NCBI GenBank assembly: GCA_001275005.1
Contig: JWZX01001811.1
Coordinates: forward strand, 1-19,198
Origin: Chrysochromulina tobinii
Lineage: Eukaryota > Haptophyta > Prymnesiales > Chrysochromulinaceae
DNA length: 19,198 nt
Direction of reading: 5' to 3'
The position numbers and the translations under genes were made by a program. The notes beneath the pieces were generated by a model, which worked only from the letters and a program-made list of their open reading frames with translations, ran no database searches and had not been told where the DNA came from. Positions 1 through 8,276 of this stretch are shown here, piece after piece. Each line of letters starts with the position of its first letter. Position 1 is the stretch's first letter.

Positions 1-651
1 ATGCGGCGAGGGCGGCGGCGCGTATGGCGAAGGCGGCAGCGGCGGCGAGGGCGGGGGCGGCAGCGGCGGCGGCGGCGGGAAGGGCGGCGGCCGCTGGCGA
101 GGACCACAGTCGGCGCAATCGGTGCCCAGGGGACAAGCATCTTCGGCCGCTCCCATGCCGCCATCCTGACACTCCCCATTGTTCCTTCCGACGCAGAAAT
201 TGAAGCACAGCATGCCTTCGGACGCGGGTGGGTGCTCTCGAGACGACCGTGGCGATGAAATTTGTGGCGATGGCGGCGGCTTAGGCCATGCTGACGGTGG
301 GGACGGTTCAGGTGAGAGCGGCAGAGGCGGCGAAGTTGGTGCTGGCACGGGTGACGAAGAGGGCCATTGTGACGAGGGCTGCGGAGCGATCGGCACGCTC
401 GGTGGTGGTCGGCTTGTGGTTCCACCGCCACAGGCGCAGCAAATAGCATTCGGCTCAACCGTGAGCCACTTATACTGCGCGCAATGCGCTTGCGCGTTCA
501 AAAAGTGATCGCAGTTGACGGCTCCAAAGGGTGCCCACCGACTCTCCGCAACTTCTCGCAGGAAACCTCGCCAACCGTCCGAGTCGACGGCATATGCCGA
601 AGACGAAGTCACATGCTGCGGCATAAGATTCCAGCACTGGCCTGTGCTCAT
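1..651 (-). CDS. Cys-rich / polyproline surface-type protein, partial (3' end beyond left edge)
   Basis: I read this on the minus strand from the ATG at 651; the frame stays open for 217 codons to the window edge. Residues 47-77 form a Cys module ending in CCACGGG. Residues 80-146 are a Pro/Ser-rich linker. Residues 149-185 form a second Cys module with the pattern NGECQDGG then GTDCADCGPR, and a polyproline tract ([13 protein letters not shown]) follows from residue 188. From what I know of algal proteins, CCACGGG and GTDCxDCGPR modules joined by polyproline are recurrent in haptophyte and dinoflagellate extracellular or cell-surface proteins; their function is unknown. No signal peptide is visible after Met1, and the frame is open upstream only to a TGA about 25 codons away, so the true 5' end may lie in an upstream exon. 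The plus-strand Arg-rich reading of 1-258 is its shadow. Confidence 0.7.
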   Translation of the reverse strand, partial: MSTGQCWNLMPQHVTSSSAYAVDSDGWRGFLREVAESRWAPFGAVNCDHFLNAQAHCAQYKWLTVEPNAICCACGGGTTSRPPPSVPIAPQPSSQWPSSSPVPAPTSPPLPLSPEPSPPSAWPKPPPSPQISSPRSSREHPPASEGMLCFNFCVGRNNGECQDGGMGAAEDACPLGTDCADCGPRQRPPPFPPPPPLPPPPSPPLPPSPYAPPPSPH

Positions 652-1050
652 CGTAATCGTCCTCGCGTTCGGCCGAGGCGCGCCCACACGCCTGTCACGA
701 ACTTCCTCGACACCGGTCAACTTTCACTCGTCCTTTTGTACTTGATGCATGCAAAATATGTTTTTGCAGTTTATCGCGTGTATGTTCGTCCTGGATTACA
801 GAAGCATGCATGGAAGCAGCTTTGACGCCCCTTCAGCCCTTGTGAGTCACGACAGACGAGATTGTGTGTGCCAGTGATCTACGTTCTGCGTGACCGTGAA
901 CGCTTCTTTTGTGGCGGATACGCCCTGCATCGGTGCATGTCGGTTGAAGTGGACGCACGTAGACGCACGGTCATCCACATGATCGACACACGCAACGCGG
1001 CCCAGCTAGCGGCCCAGCCACCATGCACCCCATGGCACCACCACACGGCT
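652..1050. other. Intergenic region, no gene recognised
   Basis: This stretch lies between the 3' end of the channel gene (stop at 1051, minus strand) and the start of the Cys-rich gene (651, minus strand). It is less GC-rich than its surroundings, with an A/T-richer patch around 730-800 that includes repeated TGCATGCA-like words. It would hold the terminator of the upstream gene and the promoter or 5' exon of the downstream one. I see no convincing coding frame or RNA gene. Confidence 0.5.
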
Positions 1051-3726
1051 TCAAAGAGTCACAAAGATTTTCCGCGACGGGGATATTGGGGAGATGCTCC
1101 CCTGTGAGGCGGGGCGGCGCTCGAGGCGGGAGCGCTCGAGGCGACTCGATCGGCCTCGGGCGAGTGCCTGAACCTTTACTATCGCCTCCATATCGGCAGC
1201 AAACTGGAGGCGCTCCTTTCGGCCTCGGATGAGTGCCTGAATCCTTGTGACAGCCTGCTCGTGGAGGGCCACCTGTTCTCTGTCCTTCTCCGCTTCTACC
1301 GCCTCCATGATCCTCGACAAGGTCCATCCGCTCGGCCTCCACGACACATTCGCACCGTCAGCTCCCGGCACGGAGATCGAAGCAAACCCCGCATTGACAT
1401 CAGCGCCCGCGGCAGATGCTACGGGGGGGGCTCGCGTGGGCGCTGGACCATCTCGAGAGTTTCTGGCCAAGCGCGCGCCCACAGCAGAGCTCCCTGTACC
1501 CTTGCCTGTACTACCACCGTCGCTCACACCTTGGAGCTCATCGACCTTGCGATGTAGATGGCTCACCTCGGCCGCGAGGTTCGCGAGCACGGCAATGAGC
1601 TCCGTGTGCTGCATCTCGGCCGTGTAGTCACCGCCGATTTGATTTTGGGGCACTTGCTTGTCCCGCCATCCGCAGTCGAGCGCCACAGCGCGCGTATGCG
1701 CCAGGTGCGCATAAATAGCTTCGGCTTTGGCTCCTTTGGTTACAAAGCCGAAGGCATCTTTCGTTGGGGCCCCAGCCAGCATGAGCCCTCGTCTCACTGC
1801 GTAGAGCACATTGCTCCCGGTCGCCTTTGCCTGGCCGTCGGTCAACTGGGACGTGGGGAGACTGCGTGAGGGCCTTCCATCGAGCATCGTGAAGAACTTG
1901 GTGGACGACTCCCCCCCCATCTCCTTGTCAAAGATGCTGGGTGACTGTTTTTCGGAGACTCCCATGATGCGCCTGTACTCCTGCAAGGTCAGAATGAGAT
2001 GACGCGACAGTGCCATGCGAACCACCCTCACCCTCAAGATCTTGTGTGAGGGTGGGAAGAGCTGCGTCACCTGCATCAGCGTGTCGCGGTGCAGCACGAT
2101 CACGTCCACGTACGACATCGCGCGCGCTCGGTGGCGCAGAAAGTAGGGCTCATACGAGAGGAGGATGTCGGTGCCCCAGACCATGCCGCGCCGGAGCACA
2201 CGGCCCGCGTACAGCACGAGCCCGCGCGACACCACGTACAAGTTGTGCAGCGGCGTCACCTCGCCAGGGGCGAAGGTCTCCACTTGCATCTCGCGCGCTA
2301 AGCGCACGAGGCAAGAGGGCTCGAGATCCTTGAAGAACCAGACCGCATTGAGCCAGTTCCGGTGCACGTACAGGACCGTCTCGACCTGCAGCGCAGGCGA
2401 GAGACCGGGGACGGCCTTCTCGGCGAACTTTGTCATTTGTGCCTCCTTCTGCCAAATAATGTACTCCCGAAGCCGCAGGGCCAGTTCCCTCGGGAGCTGA
2501 TGCGTCTGAATGTAGATGTTGAGGCCGTCCAGGAGCTGTTTGAAGTGCGTGCCGCACGGATTCGCGTTCGTGGTCATGTCGCAGAACAACGCGAGCACGT
2601 ACGTCCAGACCAGAGCGCCCACCAGCACCAAGACCAGCACCACGAGCGTCTCGCCGGTCGAGGTCGGGCTCGGATAGAAGTCGGTGCCGCCTGTGCCGGT
2701 AATGATCGTCATGCCCCACGTGAGCGAGGCGATGTAGAATTGGGCACGCCCTATCTCCGCGATCGAGCATGGCTCGTCCCCCGCGCGGCAGTAGCCCCAC
2801 TTATCGGCACCGAGCCACGTGTCCTGTAATTCGTCGTGCAGGTTCGTCTGGATGCCAATGATGCATGCGAACCAATGAGAGCCTATGGTGACGAGCAGTA
2901 AGCACGTCAAGATGGTGATGGTCTCTGAGCTGAGCGTCATCTGGGCCAGCCAGCGCTTGTATACTTTCGAGACGCGGATGAGGCGCAAAAGCTTGACGAG
3001 GCGCAGGACGCGCAGCACACGCAGGATCGATTGGCTGTTGGCGCCCTCCTCGCCCGAGTTCGGAGTTCGCGGAGGCAGATCTGGAAAGGCGAGACCGATG
3101 TCGAAGTAGCACGGGATGAAGAGGCTGGTGCTGTCGAACAGAAACGAGCGCCCGCAGTAACGGAGAATTATCTTTCGTTGGTCCTGGACCCACACGACGT
3201 CGCCGAGGTCGTCAACGCCCTGGTAGACGATGAAGAATTGCAGCACGAAGTCCACAAAGAAGATGACGTCGAGCGTTCGGTTGGCCAGGAACCAAGGGTC
3301 TACCCAACAATCGACGCCGAGGCTTGCCTCGACGAAGCCCGCCTCGAAGGGGCTGAGGAAACACGTGTAGACGAGCGCTAACGACGTGATACTGTCCCAT
3401 GTTTGTAGAAACTTCCTCGCCCTCTTACGGGGATGCATCGCGAACCGGGACCAGCGGTCGGATTTTGTGATCTGAAGCTTGAAGCTTTTGGCCCGCTGCT
3501 GCAGCTTCGCAGCCACCTCTTTTCCGTGCGCCTCATTGAACCTGTTCTGTCGAAGCTCGATCGCCGACAGTTCCCTTGCAAACCGGGGCCTTGTATCGGG
3601 GAATGGCAATGGCCTTGCAATGAGGATAGGCGTAGCGGGCCTTGGTCCATGTCGTGAGAGCGTCGCCCCAATATTGCTTTCGTCGGTCTCCGCTGAGACC
3701 GTCCTCACGGCACGTTCTTTAGCCAT
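1051..3726 (-). CDS. Voltage-gated cation channel, EAG/HCN/CNG-like, with degenerate cyclic-nucleotide-binding homology domain and IQ motifs
   Basis: The intronless frame encodes 891 residues and starts at the ATG at 3726. I see six membrane segments: S1 about 110-132, S2 150-169, S3 195-213, S4 234-259 with R/K every third residue (RVLRVLRLVKLLRLIR), S5 270-292 and S6 359-384. The pore helix is at 331-343 (YIASLTWGM). A C-linker and CNBD-like fold follow (about 390-560, e.g. RGLVLYAGRVLRRG), without a clear cyclic-nucleotide phosphate-binding signature, so ligand gating is doubtful. A short coiled coil lies near 700-720, and two IQ-like motifs (IQALIRGRKER and VQALARGRSSR, about 827-865) suggest calmodulin binding. 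Where typical channels read TVGYGD, this one reads GTGGTD (344-349) without a gap, so ion selectivity cannot be assumed to be K+. It probably acts in the plasma membrane. The first codon is 160 bp from the divergent WW-domain gene. Confidence 0.9.
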   Translation of the reverse strand: MAKERAVRTVSAETDESNIGATLSRHGPRPATPILIARPLPFPDTRPRFARELSAIELRQNRFNEAHGKEVAAKLQQRAKSFKLQITKSDRWSRFAMHPRKRARKFLQTWDSITSLALVYTCFLSPFEAGFVEASLGVDCWVDPWFLANRTLDVIFFVDFVLQFFIVYQGVDDLGDVVWVQDQRKIILRYCGRSFLFDSTSLFIPCYFDIGLAFPDLPPRTPNSGEEGANSQSILRVLRVLRLVKLLRLIRVSKVYKRWLAQMTLSSETITILTCLLLVTIGSHWFACIIGIQTNLHDELQDTWLGADKWGYCRAGDEPCSIAEIGRAQFYIASLTWGMTIITGTGGTDFYPSPTSTGETLVVLVLVLVGALVWTYVLALFCDMTTNANPCGTHFKQLLDGLNIYIQTHQLPRELALRLREYIIWQKEAQMTKFAEKAVPGLSPALQVETVLYVHRNWLNAVWFFKDLEPSCLVRLAREMQVETFAPGEVTPLHNLYVVSRGLVLYAGRVLRRGMVWGTDILLSYEPYFLRHRARAMSYVDVIVLHRDTLMQVTQLFPPSHKILRVRVVRMALSRHLILTLQEYRRIMGVSEKQSPSIFDKEMGGESSTKFFTMLDGRPSRSLPTSQLTDGQAKATGSNVLYAVRRGLMLAGAPTKDAFGFVTKGAKAEAIYAHLAHTRAVALDCGWRDKQVPQNQIGGDYTAEMQHTELIAVLANLAAEVSHLHRKVDELQGVSDGGSTGKGTGSSAVGARLARNSRDGPAPTRAPPVASAAGADVNAGFASISVPGADGANVSWRPSGWTLSRIMEAVEAEKDREQVALHEQAVTRIQALIRGRKERLQFAADMEAIVKVQALARGRSSRLERSRLERRPASQGSISPISPSRKIFVTL

Positions 3727-3886
3727 GTGTAGGCGCGTGGCCCCTCAAAACGAAGCGACCCGATAACTGATTCCCAAAAAGGAGTTTCTCGTCTGCTTTG
3801 CATGCACGTCCTCGGAGGAGCGTGTTTGCAGTCTTGAGCTGCGCCGCCGCGCATGTAACGGCGCCATACCGAGCGCGCGCTCGTGT
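3727..3886. promoter_or_regulatory. Probable bidirectional promoter between channel and WW-domain genes
   Basis: The two divergent start codons at 3726 (minus) and 3887 (plus) are separated by 160 bp, so both genes must take their core promoters from this stretch or from the neighbouring gene's 5' end. I see no TATA box. The assignment rests on geometry only. Confidence 0.4.
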
Positions 3887-4579
3887 GTGCCCCACATGCG
3901 ACCGATCGCGCCTCTCTTCTCTCTCGCCTTGACGGCGAGCACGTTGGAGATCTCTGCGGCATGGATGCTCGGCGCCGCCGCGCGACGCCCACTCGTGCGG
4001 ACAGCATCACGCATCGCCACGATGGCAGAGGCGCCGCCGCCGCGCGAGCTGACTGAGGAGAATGCTCGGGCCGTTCTGCAGGAGTGCATGGAGGACCTTG
4101 GCACGCTGTTTGGCAGCAACGCCGAATCGCTCGCGGTCGGCATCACGGGTGCGGCCGATTTTGTGGACCTTGAAGGGCCCATCCTCGTCATCAGCCTCAG
4201 TGGCCGCTTCTGGCATCAGCGCAGCATGGTAGTCGAGCGTGTCAAAAAGTATGTCATGGACCGCATCCCCGAGTGCGTGGATGTGGAGATTGTGGACGTC
4301 GCGCAGCTCGACGACACCAACCCGACGGACCTCGAGGAGAAGTTCGCCGAGCTCGATGCCGCGTGGGCGAGTGGTGAGGCAGCCCAGTGGGAGGAGCATC
4401 TCGACGATGAGAGTGGGCTGCCATACTACTATAATAGGAGCTCGGGTGAGAGCGTGTGGGAGAAGCCGGCTGCCTTGGACGCTCCCGCGATCACCACGCC
4501 CGCAGGCACGCGCAGCAGAGGGACGGAGAGCGCCTCCTTTGGCAACGATGGTGGCCGTCGGCCCGATCAATTTGGATGA
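3887..4579 (+). CDS. WW-domain protein with plastid-type bipartite N-terminus
   Basis: The product is 230 residues. The N-terminus is hydrophobic (about 6-31, PLFSLALTASTLEISAAW) and is followed by an Arg/Ala/Ser/Thr-rich stretch to about residue 46. That layout fits a signal peptide plus transit peptide of a secondary red plastid, with an aromatic residue just after the SAA cleavage-like site. Residues 54-143 form a compact conserved-looking domain (LVISLSGRFWHQRSMVVERV, then RIPECVDVEI and QLDD) that resembles uncharacterised proteins of plastid-bearing eukaryotes; I cannot name a family with certainty. Residues 168-194 are a WW domain (W168, YYYN 180-183, W191, P194), which binds Pro-rich peptides. 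ATGs at 3887 and 3896 are both possible starts, and another at 4022 would remove the leader. The frame is intronless. The long minus-strand frame at 4007-4726 is its shadow. Confidence 0.75.
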   Translation: MPHMRPIAPLFSLALTASTLEISAAWMLGAAARRPLVRTASRIATMAEAPPPRELTEENARAVLQECMEDLGTLFGSNAESLAVGITGAADFVDLEGPILVISLSGRFWHQRSMVVERVKKYVMDRIPECVDVEIVDVAQLDDTNPTDLEEKFAELDAAWASGEAAQWEEHLDDESGLPYYYNRSSGESVWEKPAALDAPAITTPAGTRSRGTESASFGNDGGRRPDQFG

Positions 4580-5230
4580 GCCAGAGCGAGCGGCACGGCG
4601 AGCGGCCGAGACGCCCGCGGCCGCCGGACGCCGAGATGGGTGCTTTTGAGGCTGCTGAGGGTGCGCTCCTCGAGTCTGGTGTGAGTCCCGAGTCGTGCTG
4701 TGCGCGCGGGATTGACTCGAACTCAAGTCTGCTACGCGTCAAGCTTCAAACGGTCGTGTTACCAACTTGTAGAGCTCGCCACCCTCGTAGGCGTGGCGTC
4801 GCCAGCAGATATGTGACCTTAATTTATTTTCGTTTGACACGTCGCGCGCACCTCCAACCCGGCGCCGCGGTCCCCGGCCAAACGATAGCCGTGTACTGAT
4901 AAATGCGGCCGTACGTCCCCCCACCCTCGTCCACCAGCACGAAACTCATCAGTCATAAACTCAACTCGTAAAACAAGCCCGTAGCCCCCCGCCTCCATAC
5001 CCACCACCCACACACAAGAAACACACAAGACACTATCATCTACGTCACCACCCTTCCCCAGAGGAGGAGAGTGGGACCACCCCCCTCTAAGGAGGTGGTC
5101 ACGACGTCCAACACCGCCACAGGCAAAGAAAACGAAACCTCCCAACCCACCGCCCACCCCCCGTCGGGAAAGCGGGGTTCGAGGTGTGGGTTCTTACTAA
5201 GGGGGGTCTAGTTAGTGTGCAACACTGCAG
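4580..5230. other. Non-coding stretch, C-rich on the plus strand from about 4900 to 5160
   Basis: There is no convincing gene here. The stretch starts at the WW gene's stop and so contains its 3' UTR. From about 4900 it becomes CA/CCC-rich. A partial inverted repeat at about 5076-5101 (GACCACC ... GGTGGTC) could form a hairpin. The right end (5160-5230) may be intron sequence belonging to the fragment at 5231-5811. Confidence 0.45.
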
Positions 5231-5811
5231 ACTGTACCGTACCATAGTACACGTCCATCACGAGGGGAGGTACGCTATCCCCTCGGGTGCGTGCGAGTAT
5301 AGGTATGGTCCGGTCACCAAAAGCAAGGCGTACACCCTTGCCTGCCTCCCGTGAGTGCCCTCCACCTTGATCATCCACTCACACGCACCCTGTTCGCTCG
5401 CTTCGCAGGGCCTACCCCTCGCAGGCCGACGCTGGCAAGGCCTTCACCCTCGCGGTCGAGCGCGTCTTGGTGAAGGGCTTCAAGGTGCACGTGGACGTCC
5501 GCGCGCTCGCCGACATGAGCGCGCGGAGGAGGCCGCGCGGCGCTGCTCGATGCCAAAAGCCCCACAAAGCCACCAGTGGCGACAGGGGTGTAGGAGCGCA
5601 GGGCGTAGAGCCGAGCCGGACGTTGGCTGCGCGTGTGCAAAGCAGGCTTGTTGGCGTTGCGGTTGGATGCGAGGCCTCCGACGCCCGCGCGCGGGATCGG
5701 TCGGCCACGCGAGGCATGTGGGCGATAGACTCTGCACACTCTCGCGTGTTTTCGTTTGTTTTCGTGTTACACGACACACCAAAATATGCGATTGCTGATT
5801 GGGCCACCTAG
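5231..5811 (+). CDS. Possible two-exon coding fragment of unknown function, with a likely frame disruption
   Basis: A well-formed 58-nt intron (GTGAGTGCC ... CTTCGCAG, 5351-5408) separates two stretches that join in frame. The upstream part reads VHHEGRYAIPSGACEYRYGP then VTKSKAYTLACLP. The downstream part reads AYPSQADAGKAFTLAVERVL then VKGFKVHVDVRALADMSA. CACTGCAG at 5223-5230 is a plausible acceptor for the first exon. After ADMSA the frame becomes Arg-rich, but ignoring two bases in the GCGCGCGG run near 5520 gives EEAARRCSM, a natural helix continuation. That suggests a frameshift mutation or a sequence error. I do not recognise the family. It may be the 3' exons of a live gene or a decaying fragment. 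Confidence 0.35.
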
Positions 5812-5831
5812 CTTGCCCGTAGTACTAGAGT

Positions 5832-6611
5832 TCAGGTTGTGATCCACGCTCGCCACTCCTTCTCGAGGGCCGTACGCGACACCTCCTGCTTGCAGAGCGC
5901 GCACTGCGGCGAGGGCGCGGACTGCACCCACCACGTGCGTATGCAAGAGCGATGAAAGATGTGCTGGCACGGGAGCACCACCAACGCCAAACCTGCCGTC
6001 CGCTCTCGCGCGTCCGTACTGACGAGCGGCTGTAGGCACACGCTGCACTCGGCCCCGCTGGCCGGCTGCAGCGGCGGCGATGGAAGATACGGCATCAGCG
6101 CGTCGATCGCGGCTTCGGTGCGCGCGGCTGTACCCTCGTATGCGCTGGTGCCACTGAAGCGCCTAGCCGCCTCCACGACGGCAAGCAGCGAGGCCTCCAA
6201 TGAAGCAGCGTCGGGGGGTGCGGCGGAGGGTACGGCGGACGCGGCGACGGCCACGCCAGCCGCAGCGGGCACTCCGGGGAGAGGGTATGCAGCCGCTGGA
6301 TCGGCCACGGGGGGCGAGGACGCTGGCGCTGGAGCAGCAGCGGCAGCAGCCTGAGCAGCCATCGCCTCCCGCCATAGAGCCAGAGCCTCGGACATGTCGG
6401 CGCCGCAAGCGCATCTTCGTAGGCTCGTGAGCCGCCCACAATTGCAGCAGAGAGCCTCGACGGCGATCGCGCTCTGCGCCCGTGAGCCGTACGCAGCGGC
6501 CATTTGCACGCGCTCCGCCTGCTCCGCCTCCGCCATGCGCACCAAGTCATCGCGCACGCGCTGCGCATGGGCCAGGAAGGGCTGTAAGCTGGACGCAGCT
6601 GCGCCATTCAT
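5832..6611 (-). CDS. RING-H2 zinc-finger protein, probable E3 ubiquitin ligase
   Basis: This is a single-exon, 259-residue protein starting at the ATG at 6611. The C-terminal RING-H2 (189-240) has the full C3H2C3 ligand set: CSVC, C215, H217, H220, C223, then C-A-L-C (about 237-240). Such domains recruit a ubiquitin-charged E2. An N-terminal region (1-50) is helical and charged. Residues 55-69 carry a second Cys cluster (CCNC ... CAC) that could bind zinc. The middle (about 85-130) is Ala/Pro-rich low complexity. There is no membrane segment, so a soluble ligase is likely; substrate unknown. The tryptophan-rich loop after the second Cys pair (CIRTWW) is typical of E2-contacting RINGs. Confidence 0.88.
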   Translation of the reverse strand: MNGAAASSLQPFLAHAQRVRDDLVRMAEAEQAERVQMAAAYGSRAQSAIAVEALCCNCGRLTSLRRCACGADMSEALALWREAMAAQAAAAAAPAPASSPPVADPAAAYPLPGVPAAAGVAVAASAVPSAAPPDAASLEASLLAVVEAARRFSGTSAYEGTAARTEAAIDALMPYLPSPPLQPASGAECSVCLQPLVSTDARERTAGLALVVLPCQHIFHRSCIRTWWVQSAPSPQCALCKQEVSRTALEKEWRAWITT

Positions 6612-6906
6612 CGAGCAAACAAAGGCGCACTAAGTTTTGTGCTTTTGGAAGCGCGCAGCGCATGCACGCGCGACGGGGGAGGGGGGGAAGGGGGGGAGGG
6701 GGGGGCAGCAAGTTGCAGCGTTTCTGATGTTAGCGAGCTCACTCATGCATGCGGAAACGCATTGGATGGTTTCGTTAGGAAAGGGCGAGGAAAGGCTGCA
6801 ACGCAATTGCTGCAACGGCGGCGGAGGCCGTCCGGTTATGGCTACGGCATCGACGGCGACGGCGGCGGCGGCCGAAAATCCTCAGTATTTTGATAAACAC
6901 ATTACA
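6612..6906. promoter_or_regulatory. 5' flank of the RING gene with a long G-run tract
   Basis: The stretch lies upstream of the RING gene. At 6674-6706 the plus strand carries four or more runs of four to nine G separated by one or two bases, a potential G-quadruplex about 60-95 bp before the start codon. At 6820-6885 there is GGC-triplet low complexity. No gene is seen. A promoter role is inferred from position only. Confidence 0.35.
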
Positions 6907-7441
6907 CAGCGCCCCAGCCCACCGCGTGGAGGGCGAGAAGGGCACACACAGTTCTCCGAGCCGACAGTGGTCCGGCCGTGACGCGGAGCTCGGCCGAGGG
7001 CCAGGCAGCGTCCGCGCTGCTGCGCGTGGAGCTCGAGAAGTACGGCTGCGGCTTCCCCGTCGACGTGATCTCGACGATTCGCAACCAGCATGTGGCGCTG
7101 CAAGTGTGGCCGTGCGCCTATATCTGCACGTGCACGCGCTCAACACGCTCGGCTTTGCAGGGCTTGATAACCGGACGGAGGCGGGGCGTGCCGCCCGAGT
7201 GGTCATGGTGAAGGAGCACAGCAATGCGAGACATTCAAAGGAGAAGGTTTAGCGAGCGGTGAATGCCACAGCAGCCTCATCGCAGAAGACGCTGGCATCG
7301 CCAACGGCCGCCGCCTTGGCACTAACCATCCTCGGGCCTCTGCGAACTGTGTCTGAGTCCACTCTGGCGCTCCGCCCGATGGCGCTCGCACAGGACGCCC
7401 TCGTCGACGCCTTGGGGCAGGGGGTCACAACCCTGACCCTC
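6907..7441 (+). pseudogene. Broken, internally inverted copy of part of the unknown ORF at 11597-13852
   Basis: Two segments match the gene further right. 6907-6985 matches 12541-12615 in the same orientation. 6986-7441 matches the reverse complement of about 12675-13127. The two parental segments lie side by side about 59 bp apart, so in this copy one was flipped and the spacer lost. In the coding orientation of the second part the copy has a 2-base insertion (CCTATATCTG against CCTATCTG) that shifts the frame, and a GAG to TAG stop in AAGGTTTAGCGAGCG near 7250. The remaining frames still read recognisably (VELEKYGCGFPVDVISTIRN; ALTILGPLRTVSES). Similarity ends abruptly at CCCTGACCCTC (7441). 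It is non-functional as a gene. Confidence 0.9.
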
Positions 7442-7494
7442 ATGTCCAGAGTGGACCTTTACATTGTTATTACACATCTCGTTATTACTCAGAG

Positions 7495-7682
7495 TGGTGG
7501 AAGAGGAAGGTAGGTGGAAGAGTGGTGGAAGAGGAAGGTAGGTGGAAGAGGAAGGTAGGTGGAAGAGTGGTGGAAGAGGAAGGTAGTGGTGGAAGAGGAA
7601 GGTAGGTGGAAGAGGAAGGTAAAGAGTGGTGGAAGAGGAAGGTAGTGGTGGAAGAGGAAGGTAGGTGGAAGAGGAAGGTATT
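7495..7682. repeat. Purine-rich minisatellite based on GTGGAAGAGGAAGGTAG
   Basis: Tandem, imperfect units mix GTGGAAGAGGAAGGTAG with shortened GGTGGAAGAGT forms over about 190 bp. The plus strand contains only G, A and T. It begins about 50 bp beyond the end of the pseudogene copy. It has no coding appearance. Confidence 0.9.
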
Positions 7683-8276
7683 GGAGGAAGATTTAATCCC
7701 TTAATGAGCTCACGACGTACGAGAAATACACGCGCTCTAAGTAACTCCGAAACAGACCCCGATGAGCGATGTACCCCCTCGCCATCTAGGGTACTAGGGA
7801 ACGGAAGGTCCCAGTCCGCCAGATCAAGGACAAGGTCCAGATCACGCGTTCTGGAGAGGGGGTGGGACGTTCGAATTGCAACGCCAACGGAGCGCACTGG
7901 ATGTCTCCGACACCGTCGATGACAAAACGAAAACCTGTCAGTACAACTGTTGTACTGACGTGACTACTGAGTACAGTCACTCTGGTACTACAGCTTCCGT
8001 ACGACCGTTCGCTGCCTCTGCAACCTCACTAGGCTGACACGTGAGGTTGCACGTGAGCTCTGCAACTTCATTAGGACAGCCACCCTGACCCCCAACCGCC
8101 ACCCATCCTCGCTGTCGCCGAAGCGGCGCCCGTCTTTGCCGCCTTCGCCGTCGTGGCGGCCGTTGCTGCCGCCGTCGCCGCCGTCCCTGCCGCCCTCGCC
8201 GCCGTCACTGCCGTTGCTGCCGTGTCCTCTGCCGTCTGCTGCTGCGCTGCCGAAGCGGCGGCGCCGCCGCCTGCCA
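7683..8276. other. Non-coding stretch with short palindromes
   Basis: No gene is supported. A near-perfect palindrome lies at 7937-7959 (11-bp arms GTCAGTACAAC around one base), a second inverted repeat at 7960-7980 (GTGACT/AGTCAC), and a third at 8020-8050 (10-bp arms GCAACCTCAC/GTGAGGTTGC). From 8130 to 8260 there is GCC-triplet low complexity. The helicase frame ends at 8277, so its 3' UTR would fall here. Confidence 0.5.

Noticed and set aside
4007-4726. Minus-strand frame of 239 codons
   Set aside because: It lies opposite the WW-domain gene, with Arg/Ala/Ser composition and no recognisable domain.
6986-7441. A live plus-strand paralogue of the unknown ORF
   Set aside because: The 2-base insertion and TAG stop break it into pieces, and both ends are truncated.
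7495-7910. Minus-strand Leu/Pro/Ser/Thr-rich frame over the minisatellite
   Set aside because: It is a direct translation of the tandem repeat, with no conserved sequence on either side.
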